DNA of 7,083 nt from Candidatus Sumerlaeota bacterium (GTDB taxonomy: Bacteria; Sumerlaeota; Sumerlaeia; MWCT01; JAGHBZ01): the NCBI GenBank assembly GCA_021160705.1, contig JAGHBZ010000200.1, positions 1 through 7,083 on the forward strand, in the 5' to 3' direction. Below are positions 1 through 6,353 of the stretch, in pieces. Position 1 is the stretch's first letter; every line of letters starts with the position of its first letter. Position numbers and translations under genes: made by a program. A model generated the notes under the pieces. It worked only from the letters and a program-made list of their open reading frames with translations, was not told where the DNA came from and searched no databases.

Positions 1-2
1 TA

Positions 3-140
3 ATAAAAGTGTGGGTAATTGACCGGATGCCAAAAGCTGGTCCCGGAGAAGAACTTATTTATGGCTCGGCTGTGTTGATTACGGCTTCACCCAGACAGAC
101 AGGTGAACAAACGTCAACATTCAGGACCCATACCTGCTGA
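3..140 (+). CDS. C-terminal end of an unidentified protein (partial, 45 codons)
   Basis: The frame beginning at base 3 is open from the window edge to a TGA at 138-140; its start lies outside the window. The peptide reads like real protein rather than noise. It has alternating hydrophobic stretches such as KVWVIDRM and ELIYGSAVLITASP, separated by a Gly/Pro turn, and a polar tail ending in THTC. That pattern suggests a beta-rich domain, possibly from an exported or surface protein, but I do not recognise the family. The gene converges on the receiver-domain gene, whose stop is at 250, leaving about 110 bp between them. I see no convincing hairpin terminator in that gap. The short length makes this call tentative; a minus-strand frame is also partly open here but is interrupted sooner. 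Confidence 0.45.
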   Translation: MKVWVIDRMPKAGPGEELIYGSAVLITASPRQTGEQTSTFRTHTC

Positions 141-249
141 TTTTATAGAAATAGTGTCCTGTTTATTCCAATTCCGCACTTCTCTTAGCTGTTGCCAATA
201 TCTTACTCACTTCATTTCGCTCTTAGTTCTCCTATTTTATCCTTTCTAT

Positions 250-1347
250 TTATTCTACATCATTTTTATCCATCATTTCTTTTCGGATAAACTCCTCAAG
301 TTCTGGTCTTCTTTCACCACGCTTGAGAAATTTTCGTTCCTCCATTTCTTCAATGCCCATCTTGGATTCCATTTCTATAATTGCATCATAACTCAATTTT
401 TTCCGCCTTATCTTAAATCTACCCGTTCTGGCAAAATATTCTAGAGTATTAATTAAATCAGAAGGCGAAAAGGGTTTGGTTAAATATTTATCTGCTCCTA
501 TGCGGGTAGCATATTGTTTATCTTTTGCGCTACTCTTGGCAGAGATTATCACAACTGGCATATCTTTAAAGACCAGATTACGACGAATTGTCTGTAATAG
601 CTGAAACCCACTGAATTTCGGCATCATTATATCCAGCAGTAGGAGGTCAGGTTCATATCGGGCGATTTTTTCTATTGCAGCTACACTATCCGTAGCCCAG
701 ACCACTTCAGCACGTCCCTGGAGCGTCAGTCTGACAAGCGTGATGACATCCGGGTCATCGTCTATCACCATTACCCGGGGTCGTTCGTGTTCCGGGTAAG
801 CATCCAGTGATTTTCTCACGACATCTTCCGGCTCCACTGGTTTTTTAGCTGGTTTTGTAACTACCGCTTCGCTAACCACATCCGCAACCGCTTCTCCGGT
901 AGCCTCTTTGCTCAGAGCCTGCTCTTTTAGTTTTATCTCCTCAATGGTAAGTTGCTTTTTTCGACGTGGCGGCGGATTCTCTTCAAAATAAAGGTCGACG
1001 TTTTTTAATAGTCGCTCTGGCTCTATTGGCTTCGTTAAGTACAGATACCCTCCTGACTCGTATCCCTTTTTGATATGCTCTTTGTCGTCTATTCCAGAAA
1101 GAAACATCACATTTATTTTTTCATACTTGGGGTTTCTCCTGATAGCTTCACACGCCTGATACCCATTCATTAATGGCATCTTTACATCCATTATGACAAG
1201 GTCAGGCTCTGCAAACTCTATTTTGGTTAATGCATCCAGTCCATTGTTTGCCTCCACGACTTCATATTTCGTGGATAATGCTGTCGTGATTAGATAACGA
1301 ACCTCATCGTCGTCATCCACGACCATTATTCGCCATCTCTCTGACAT
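250..1347 (-). CDS. Dual receiver-domain (REC-REC) response regulator without a recognisable output domain
   Basis: This is a 365-residue cytoplasmic signalling protein. The first CheY-like receiver spans about residues 5-121, with acidic pocket D11/D12, phospho-acceptor D54 (in MDVKMP), S84 and K106 (in LTKP). A charged, Ala/Pro/Lys-rich linker of about 65 residues follows. The second receiver spans about 190-306, with D196/D197, D239 (in LDIMMP), S269 and K291. Both receivers keep the residues needed for Mg2+-dependent phosphorylation by a histidine kinase or phosphotransfer protein. The last 60 residues are strongly charged and probably helical; I recognise no DNA-binding, GGDEF, HD-GYP or kinase domain. 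It probably acts through protein contacts or within a phosphorelay. No kinase gene is in the window. The start is supported by an AAAGGTG site seven bases upstream. It lies 138 bp downstream of rodA on the same strand. The domain call is firm; partner and output are unknown. Confidence 0.93.
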   Translation of the reverse strand: MSERWRIMVVDDDDEVRYLITTALSTKYEVVEANNGLDALTKIEFAEPDLVIMDVKMPLMNGYQACEAIRRNPKYEKINVMFLSGIDDKEHIKKGYESGGYLYLTKPIEPERLLKNVDLYFEENPPPRRKKQLTIEEIKLKEQALSKEATGEAVADVVSEAVVTKPAKKPVEPEDVVRKSLDAYPEHERPRVMVIDDDPDVITLVRLTLQGRAEVVWATDSVAAIEKIARYEPDLLLLDIMMPKFSGFQLLQTIRRNLVFKDMPVVIISAKSSAKDKQYATRIGADKYLTKPFSPSDLINTLEYFARTGRFKIRRKKLSYDAIIEMESKMGIEEMEERKFLKRGERRPELEEFIRKEMMDKNDVE

Positions 1348-1354
1348 AATATTT

Positions 1355-1361
1355 CACCTTT
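1355..1361 (-). promoter_or_regulatory. Ribosome binding site of the dual-receiver gene
   Basis: On the minus strand AAAGGTG lies seven bases before the ATG at 1347-1345. This supports the first ATG as the start rather than the internal ATG at codon 8, which would remove the first strand of the receiver fold. Confidence 0.7.
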
Positions 1362-1414
1362 CTTGATTATTGTTTTTTCGTGAGTGCTTTTGTTGTATTT
1401 ACTACGCACCCCCG

Positions 1415-1463
1415 AAAATCCTAAAATGTCTTCTCCTATTAATAGTATCGTTACAAAATCCTA
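1415..1463 (-). repeat. Pair of 9-bp direct repeats upstream of the dual-receiver gene
   Basis: In the 138-bp gap between rodA and the regulator gene, minus-strand TAGGATTTT occurs twice, at 1463-1455 and 1423-1415, with start points 40 bp apart (about four helical turns). Between them sits a perfect 10-bp palindrome, CTATTAATAG, at 1436-1445. Such an arrangement could be a regulator binding region in the leader of the downstream gene. In AT-rich spacer DNA it could also arise by chance. I see no convincing sigma-70 promoter or terminator hairpin in this gap. Confidence 0.3.
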
Positions 1464-1485
1464 TACACTTTATCCCTTATATTTG

Positions 1486-2601
1486 CTATATGGAAAATAT
1501 ACGTCTATGCTGTCTTGTTGTCAACGCTAATCCAACTGCTAAATAACTGCTTACTAATGATGAGCCACCATAACTCAGCCAGGGCAATGGGAGCCCGGTC
1601 ACCGGGAGTAAGCCCATTGTTATCCCAATATTAAGTACCACGTGTGTTGCAAGCAATGCCATTACACCTACAACCAGGAAAAAAGCAGTTGCCTCTTTGC
1701 ACCTGATGGCTATTTTTCGCAAACGATACAGCAACGAGACATAGAGCAGTATGAGTAATACGCCTCCGAGTAACCCAAACTGTTCCACAAATCCCGCAAA
1801 GATAAAATCGGTGTAATGCTGAGGTAAAAATCTATATCGTGTCTGGCTACCTTTTCCAAACCCTTTGCCAAATAGCCCCCCTGAGCCAATTGCTATCTCT
1901 GACTGCACTATATTATACCCTTTGCTCAACGAATCATCCCAGGGATGCAGGAAGACCTTAAGCCGGTCCTTCTGATATGGTTTCAGGTGTGGATAAATCA
2001 AAACACCCCCAAGGAGCATTGCTACAATCAGCAACGCTATCCAGCGCCGCTTCATTCCTGCAACAAACGCAACACTAAGAGCAATGGCTATAAAGATGAC
2101 CGCTGAACCCAGGTCTGGCTGGCGTGCTACAATGAGCGTTGGTATAAGCGCCAGGACGCCTACGATTATCAGGTCAAAAAATCTCAGGTACTCCTGTCTG
2201 CTACGTCCACCAAGATAGCGTGCAAGCATAACTATTAATGCCAGCTTGGCGAATTCCGATGGCTGAATACTTAACCCACCAAAAAACAACCAGCTGGACG
2301 CTCCTTTACGGCGCATACCCAGTAATATCGGCAACATAACCAGCCCTATACCCACCACGTAGAGCATTACTCCTGAACGAAGTATCCTCTCATAGCCAAT
2401 ATAAATTACCGAGAATAAAAGAACTATCCCCACACACGACCAGAGCACCTGACGCCAGACAAGCCGACGCATCCAGTGCGGTGCATCCACCATTACTCCA
2501 CACAGTGTGATTAATCCGATTACGTTTAGCAGTACAACTATCCCTACCAGCGCCCAATCCACTCCACGTAACCTTGCTATGGAGGGTACATAGAGAGTCA
2601 T
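1486..2601 (-). CDS. rodA: RodA, SEDS-family peptidoglycan glycosyltransferase of the elongation machinery
   Basis: The 371-residue inner-membrane protein, with about ten membrane segments, polymerises lipid II into glycan strands during side-wall growth. RodA normally works with the transpeptidase PBP2 and the MreBCD elongasome. SEDS hallmarks appear in order: SIQPSEFAKL (111-120), RQPDLGSA (160-167), GYNIVQSEIAIGSGG (228-242), TDFIF around D265, and LPVTGLPLPWLSYGGSS (332-348). D265 aligns with the essential periplasmic Asp of RodA (D262 in E. coli). The length and the FLPQHYTDFIF loop favour RodA over FtsW or SpoVE. Two loop positions are unusual: Tyr263 where His is typical (HTDF), and EQF at 273-275 where EEL is typical. 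The ATG abuts the TAG of the upstream membrane-protein gene. The best Shine-Dalgarno match (AAGAGGT at 2620-2614) is 12 bases away, rather far, so translational coupling is likely. No PBP2 gene is adjacent. Confidence 0.95.
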   Translation of the reverse strand: MTLYVPSIARLRGVDWALVGIVVLLNVIGLITLCGVMVDAPHWMRRLVWRQVLWSCVGIVLLFSVIYIGYERILRSGVMLYVVGIGLVMLPILLGMRRKGASSWLFFGGLSIQPSEFAKLALIVMLARYLGGRSRQEYLRFFDLIIVGVLALIPTLIVARQPDLGSAVIFIAIALSVAFVAGMKRRWIALLIVAMLLGGVLIYPHLKPYQKDRLKVFLHPWDDSLSKGYNIVQSEIAIGSGGLFGKGFGKGSQTRYRFLPQHYTDFIFAGFVEQFGLLGGVLLILLYVSLLYRLRKIAIRCKEATAFFLVVGVMALLATHVVLNIGITMGLLPVTGLPLPWLSYGGSSLVSSYLAVGLALTTRQHRRIFSI

Positions 2602-4587
2602 CTATATTTGTGAACCTCTTTTAAGTTTCGTCTCGTTGTTCTGTATTCGGTATAATATCAAGGAGTCAAATTTCTTGAGTAAACGATACGTCTCTGGATG
2701 TTCAGCGAATTCTTTTTCTAAGTGCCTCGCAATGAGGGGATTTACCGCATTGAAATTGAGAAGAACGAGCGTGATACCTCGTCTCTTCACCAGCGCAATA
2801 CGTTGCTCCGCAGAGGAGAGCGGCGAGAAGAAACGGTAGATGACTAAATTCTTTGACCTTATAAATGGGTGATTGGGTGCACTCATTGTCTCAGGAATCC
2901 CCATTACCTCTATATTCGTTAATCCGCTTATAATATAAGAGGAATAGAAATCTGAGAGCAGCCGTTCTCTGTCTACTTGAAGATTTTCATTAATATACTC
3001 TCCAGCCTGAAACAGGGGCTCAAGCCTTAAGACCTCCTGTTCGGTCTTTAACAACCTGCCTTTATGAGGGTTCTTTGTTCCCACCCAGATTGATAGAAAC
3101 ACTATGGTCAGGAGCGAGATGACCCCTGCGATATAATACCGATTCTCACGATGTCGGAGCGTCTGGTACAGGTCGGTTAATATGTTCTGGATAATTAGAT
3201 ACAGACAATACGGAAAAATTAAATGATAGGGAATTATCTGAACCAGACGCACACTCCCCTCAATGGTCATTAATTTCGCCATAACCGGGAAAATAAGTGG
3301 ATTAAAAATAGTGACAGGTAATAATATTACGCTGGCAAGAAGAAGTAACTTGCCCAGCGAATTCCGCTTTGGCGAAAGAAACAAGCCCGGCAATAATAGA
3401 TAAGAAAAAAGTGGCAACGGAGTAGCCGGGGTATGTGCGGTAATCGGACCAGCCTGAAATAGAAATATGTGAGGCGCCGCAATATAGAACAATGTCCTGC
3501 CAATTCGCCAGGTCTCCAACCCGCGGAACTCAAGATGTACTGGATTACTCACCGGCTCTATCGGAATTAACAGAACATATACCATCAATGCCATTATCAT
3601 ATACCCGAAAAGCAACAACAATCTCTTATACCATTCCGACGGACGTCCGGCTCTACTTACCGTGACCACCAGTGCAAATACCACATACGCAATCACAAAA
3701 TGTAGTGCGGTGAGCTTGTGAATTACTATTAGTGAGATAAAACCAATGATAAACAGAACTACGTTCAATCGGCTAAACACCCTGATGGTCTGCAGTGTCA
3801 ACAACCACAATAACGGAAATAAAATTAATACTCCGATATTGCGAGGATAAGCAGAGACGGAAAATCCTAAAAAGACACCTCCGAGCATCCCCGTAAAATA
3901 GATTAAAAATACGACCGAGACCAGCGCCACGAATCTGCTCTGGGTGAGCAGTCGGGCAAAATAATAATTCACCGCAAGCACAAGTGGCGCAAATAACGCC
4001 GGCAAATAATACCACACCCACAACACCTTTCTCCCTGTCAACTCGCCTAACAATGCATATATTGGATACAGCGGACAATACCCATAATTTATATCTACGG
4101 GCACATCACGAAAAAACGGATAGGAGGCATTCATTACCGCTGAGTGGCAAAACTTGACCGTGTATGCAATATGAAGCCAGACGTCGCCAAACTTTAAAAA
4201 CGCACCGCGATACAGCGTCAACACAAACACCGCTATCATAATAGCAAAAAACGCATAATCCTCTGGTCGGAGTTTGTGGGATAATCTGCTCGCCCATCTC
4301 TTCCAGTCCTCAGCTCTGACTCCTGAGAGCAGAAAAATCCCTGCTATCGCAGAGACAATTATTATCATTACTTCAACGTAAACAAAAACCTGCTTCTTTA
4401 CTTCCAGCAGGATTCCTCCGACTGCACACACACTCATTATAAGCAATGAAATCACAAAACCGTAAGAAAAGATAGCCAGCAGACTAACTCCACGAAACCG
4501 TCGGCTTCCCAGTAAAATAACAATACCCGGCAGGAACAACATTAATCCGAAGAGTATTCCCAGTTTGATTATTTCAAAAATAACCAT
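2602..4587 (-). CDS. Large polytopic membrane protein, GT-C glycosyltransferase-like, with soluble C-terminal domain
   Basis: The 661 residues form roughly 13-15 hydrophobic segments between residues 7 and 502, followed by a soluble domain of about 155 residues. An acidic motif, GDVWLHIAY (D135, H139), follows the fourth segment. This matches the D-x3-H arrangement in the first large extracytoplasmic loop of GT-C-like bacterial membrane proteins (ArnT/PMT-like fold, DUF6541-type families). Another recurring feature of such proteins is IHKLTALHF (289-297). The C-terminal part (AGEYINEN near 528-535, then SDFYSSYIISGLTN) resembles the post-membrane domain of uncharacterised relatives. Known GT-C enzymes move sugars from polyprenyl-phosphate carriers to lipids, glycans or proteins; the substrate here is unknown and activity is inferred. 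The stop codon directly precedes rodA. The symporter ends 68 bp upstream. No Shine-Dalgarno site precedes the ATG, but an in-frame stop 21 bases upstream excludes a longer start. Confidence 0.75.
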   Translation of the reverse strand: MVIFEIIKLGILFGLMLFLPGIVILLGSRRFRGVSLLAIFSYGFVISLLIMSVCAVGGILLEVKKQVFVYVEVMIIIVSAIAGIFLLSGVRAEDWKRWASRLSHKLRPEDYAFFAIMIAVFVLTLYRGAFLKFGDVWLHIAYTVKFCHSAVMNASYPFFRDVPVDINYGYCPLYPIYALLGELTGRKVLWVWYYLPALFAPLVLAVNYYFARLLTQSRFVALVSVVFLIYFTGMLGGVFLGFSVSAYPRNIGVLILFPLLWLLTLQTIRVFSRLNVVLFIIGFISLIVIHKLTALHFVIAYVVFALVVTVSRAGRPSEWYKRLLLLFGYMIMALMVYVLLIPIEPVSNPVHLEFRGLETWRIGRTLFYIAAPHIFLFQAGPITAHTPATPLPLFSYLLLPGLFLSPKRNSLGKLLLLASVILLPVTIFNPLIFPVMAKLMTIEGSVRLVQIIPYHLIFPYCLYLIIQNILTDLYQTLRHRENRYYIAGVISLLTIVFLSIWVGTKNPHKGRLLKTEQEVLRLEPLFQAGEYINENLQVDRERLLSDFYSSYIISGLTNIEVMGIPETMSAPNHPFIRSKNLVIYRFFSPLSSAEQRIALVKRRGITLVLLNFNAVNPLIARHLEKEFAEHPETYRLLKKFDSLILYRIQNNETKLKRGSQI

Positions 4588-4655
4588 AGACTTTTTAAGC
4601 TTAGTTTTTCAGTCTTTGTCTTTGAAACTCTATTTCTATGGACTTGTTCCGGAAT

Positions 4656-6182
4656 TTACTCTGAAGTCGGCTTCTGAGAGCTGAGCAGACTAATGAGATA
4701 GCCGAAAACAAACGTCACTGTCGTGCCTAACGGACACCACCAAGGCCAGGCTATCTTGGGATAGGTGTGAAAAAATTCCGGCACAAGCCCGGGAAACCAG
4801 TTCGCCAGCTGCGGCGGCATCGCCACTGCAAATACCGCAACTATGCCCAGTGCACCTCCTATAATCGCTCCTGTCTCCTTTGCTCGTCTTGTCAGGAACC
4901 CCAGCAAGAACACACCAAGAAGCGCCCCGTAAAACAACGATGGTATTGCCAGACATATATCAAGCAATTTCCATTCTTCCGGAAGTATTCGGGGCAGATA
5001 GGCTATAAATATCAGGATTATTCCCCAGACCACTGTCATCAATTTGCTCACCAATAGCAATTCTCTCTCCACTGCATCCTTCCGAAACAGGCGCCGGTAA
5101 AAGTCGTTAACACTGATGTTCGCCAGGGCGTTCATATCATTGCACGTTGTTGACATAGATGCCGAAAGTATCGCCGCAAGCAGAATCCCTATAACACCGT
5201 GTGGCATCACGTTTACTATAAAATGTGGAAATACATCTGATGGTTTAGCAAGAGCCGGTATTCCTACTTTAGCATAATACGCATACAGCATCACACCCAG
5301 AAAAAGAAAAAAGAGAAACTGTGGGATGATAATTATTCCGCTTCCGATAATTGCTCGCTGGCTATCAGATTTTGTTCGGCAGGCAAGGAGTCGCTGGGCG
5401 ATTGCCTGGTCTGTGCCGTGGGTCGCCATTGACAGAAATGTACCACCTATAAACCCTGATAAGACTGTATAATTTCTTGTAAGGTCAAATATATTAAAGT
5501 CCAAAAGTTTAAATTTATTCGCCTCCGCAGCGGTCGCTATTGCCTCTTTCAGCGGTACGTAATGTAGCACCGTCAGAATCGCCAGTACCCCACCAATCAG
5601 ATATATACAGAACATCAGGACGTCCGTCCAGACCACTGCCCTGAACCCGCCAAATGTGGTGTAAAGCAATGCTATTCCTACACTTAACAATACGCAAAGG
5701 TCAAAACTGAACGCTGGTATCATCTGCTGAATTACTATTGCCGGAATATATACACGTATACCCGTGGCAAGCGCCCTCGTAAAAAAGAACACCACTCCTG
5801 CAAGACTCCGCGCCGACGCTCCAAATCTGTCCTGTAAGAAGTTGTAAACCGAGAAATATTCCCGACGCCGTAATGGCGGCACAAAAATCAACGCTATCAG
5901 CACTCGCGCCATCAGGTATCCTACGGTTATCTGAAGAAAAACCAGACTACCTCCTTTTGGTGCATAAGACCAGGCTGGCGCAGCAATCACCGTTGCCGCT
6001 GAGGTCTCCGCCGCTACTATGGAGACCATTACTGCCCACCACGGAATATTTTTCCCGCCAAGGAAATAGTCCTTCGTGGTCTTCTGTAACCGCGTAAAAT
6101 AAAGCCCAAGCGCTGTTATCCCTACTGCAAAAATGACCAGCACCACAATATCAAGTGGTAATAATGTGATTCCACCACTCAT
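4656..6182 (-). CDS. Sodium:solute symporter (SSS family) permease
   Basis: The 508-residue protein has about 13 membrane segments, the usual size and topology of the SSS family (PutP, SGLT, PanF, NanT relatives), which couples uptake of an organic solute to Na+ entry. Family signatures include KDYFLGGKNIPWW (37-49), the core helix segment AAETSAATVIAAP (57-69), SVYNFLQDRFG (111-121), YTTFGGFRAVVWTD (174-187), HGTDQAIAQRLLA (255-267) and LSASMSTTCNDMN (339-351). S344 and T345 in the last motif correspond to the PutP residues S340/T341 that help bind sodium. Substrate cannot be read from the motifs; sugars, sugar acids, amino acids or carboxylates are all possible. The start is well supported by AAGGAGG six bases upstream. 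It is the promoter-proximal gene of the minus-strand block and is transcribed divergently from the metal-binding lipoprotein gene. Confidence 0.93.
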   Translation of the reverse strand: MSGGITLLPLDIVVLVIFAVGITALGLYFTRLQKTTKDYFLGGKNIPWWAVMVSIVAAETSAATVIAAPAWSYAPKGGSLVFLQITVGYLMARVLIALIFVPPLRRREYFSVYNFLQDRFGASARSLAGVVFFFTRALATGIRVYIPAIVIQQMIPAFSFDLCVLLSVGIALLYTTFGGFRAVVWTDVLMFCIYLIGGVLAILTVLHYVPLKEAIATAAEANKFKLLDFNIFDLTRNYTVLSGFIGGTFLSMATHGTDQAIAQRLLACRTKSDSQRAIIGSGIIIIPQFLFFLFLGVMLYAYYAKVGIPALAKPSDVFPHFIVNVMPHGVIGILLAAILSASMSTTCNDMNALANISVNDFYRRLFRKDAVERELLLVSKLMTVVWGIILIFIAYLPRILPEEWKLLDICLAIPSLFYGALLGVFLLGFLTRRAKETGAIIGGALGIVAVFAVAMPPQLANWFPGLVPEFFHTYPKIAWPWWCPLGTTVTFVFGYLISLLSSQKPTSE

Positions 6183-6188
6183 TTTCTC

Positions 6189-6195
6189 CCTCCTT
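6189..6195 (-). promoter_or_regulatory. Ribosome binding site of the symporter gene
   Basis: A full AAGGAGG on the minus strand lies six bases before the ATG at 6182-6180. It is the best Shine-Dalgarno match in the window, fixes this start, and suggests efficient translation compared with the weak sites of the other genes. Confidence 0.8.
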
Positions 6196-6207
6196 TGTCC
6201 ACAAGCT

Positions 6208-6236
6208 TATATAATATAGCCTTATCCGTCAGTCAA
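6208..6236 (-). promoter_or_regulatory. Candidate sigma-70-type promoter of the symporter gene
   Basis: On the minus strand TTGACT (6236-6231) is followed by a 17-bp spacer and TATATA (6213-6208), about 25 bp before the ATG. The -35 box matches consensus at five of six positions and the -10 box at four. A second TTGACT lies nine bases upstream (6245-6240). The -10 box sits within an AT-rich odd palindrome, TATATAATATA (6208-6218), that could also be an operator half. The prediction rests on motif matching only. Confidence 0.4.
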
Positions 6237-6353
6237 AAAAGTCAACTAAAATGCCTGAAAACCTTCCTGTCTTATTCTATCCATTGTCTTGACATAAAAA
6301 TCTCTGTGCAGGTAAATGGTTTTGAAAGACATTGTTGATAATTGCTACGTAAT

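Noticed and set aside
163..210. Minus-strand GTG-started 15-codon frame downstream of the regulator
   Set aside because: Too short, with the nearest AGGAG about 18 bases from the GTG and nothing recognisable in the peptide.
141..249. Possible bidirectional terminator between the convergent genes
   Set aside because: I found no inverted repeat with a stable stem followed by a T or A run on either strand.
103..444. Plus-strand open frame of 113 codons rich in Phe, Leu and Ser
   Set aside because: It lies largely antisense to the C-terminal part of the dual-receiver gene, has no Shine-Dalgarno site, and its low-complexity composition is that of a shadow frame.
3773..4078. Minus-strand 101-codon frame overlapping the GT-C-like gene
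   Set aside because: Out-of-frame shadow of the larger membrane-protein gene, which explains the region with continuous membrane segments.
4767..5057. Plus-strand open frame of 96 codons inside the symporter gene
   Set aside because: Antisense to a clear symporter coding region with family motifs; no ribosome site and no recognisable protein features.
6289..6318. TTGACA on the plus strand as -35 box for the lipoprotein gene
   Set aside because: The -35 box is perfect, but sequences at 16-18 bp spacing (such as GTAAAT or TAAATG) match the -10 consensus at only about half the positions, so the promoter call is not supported.
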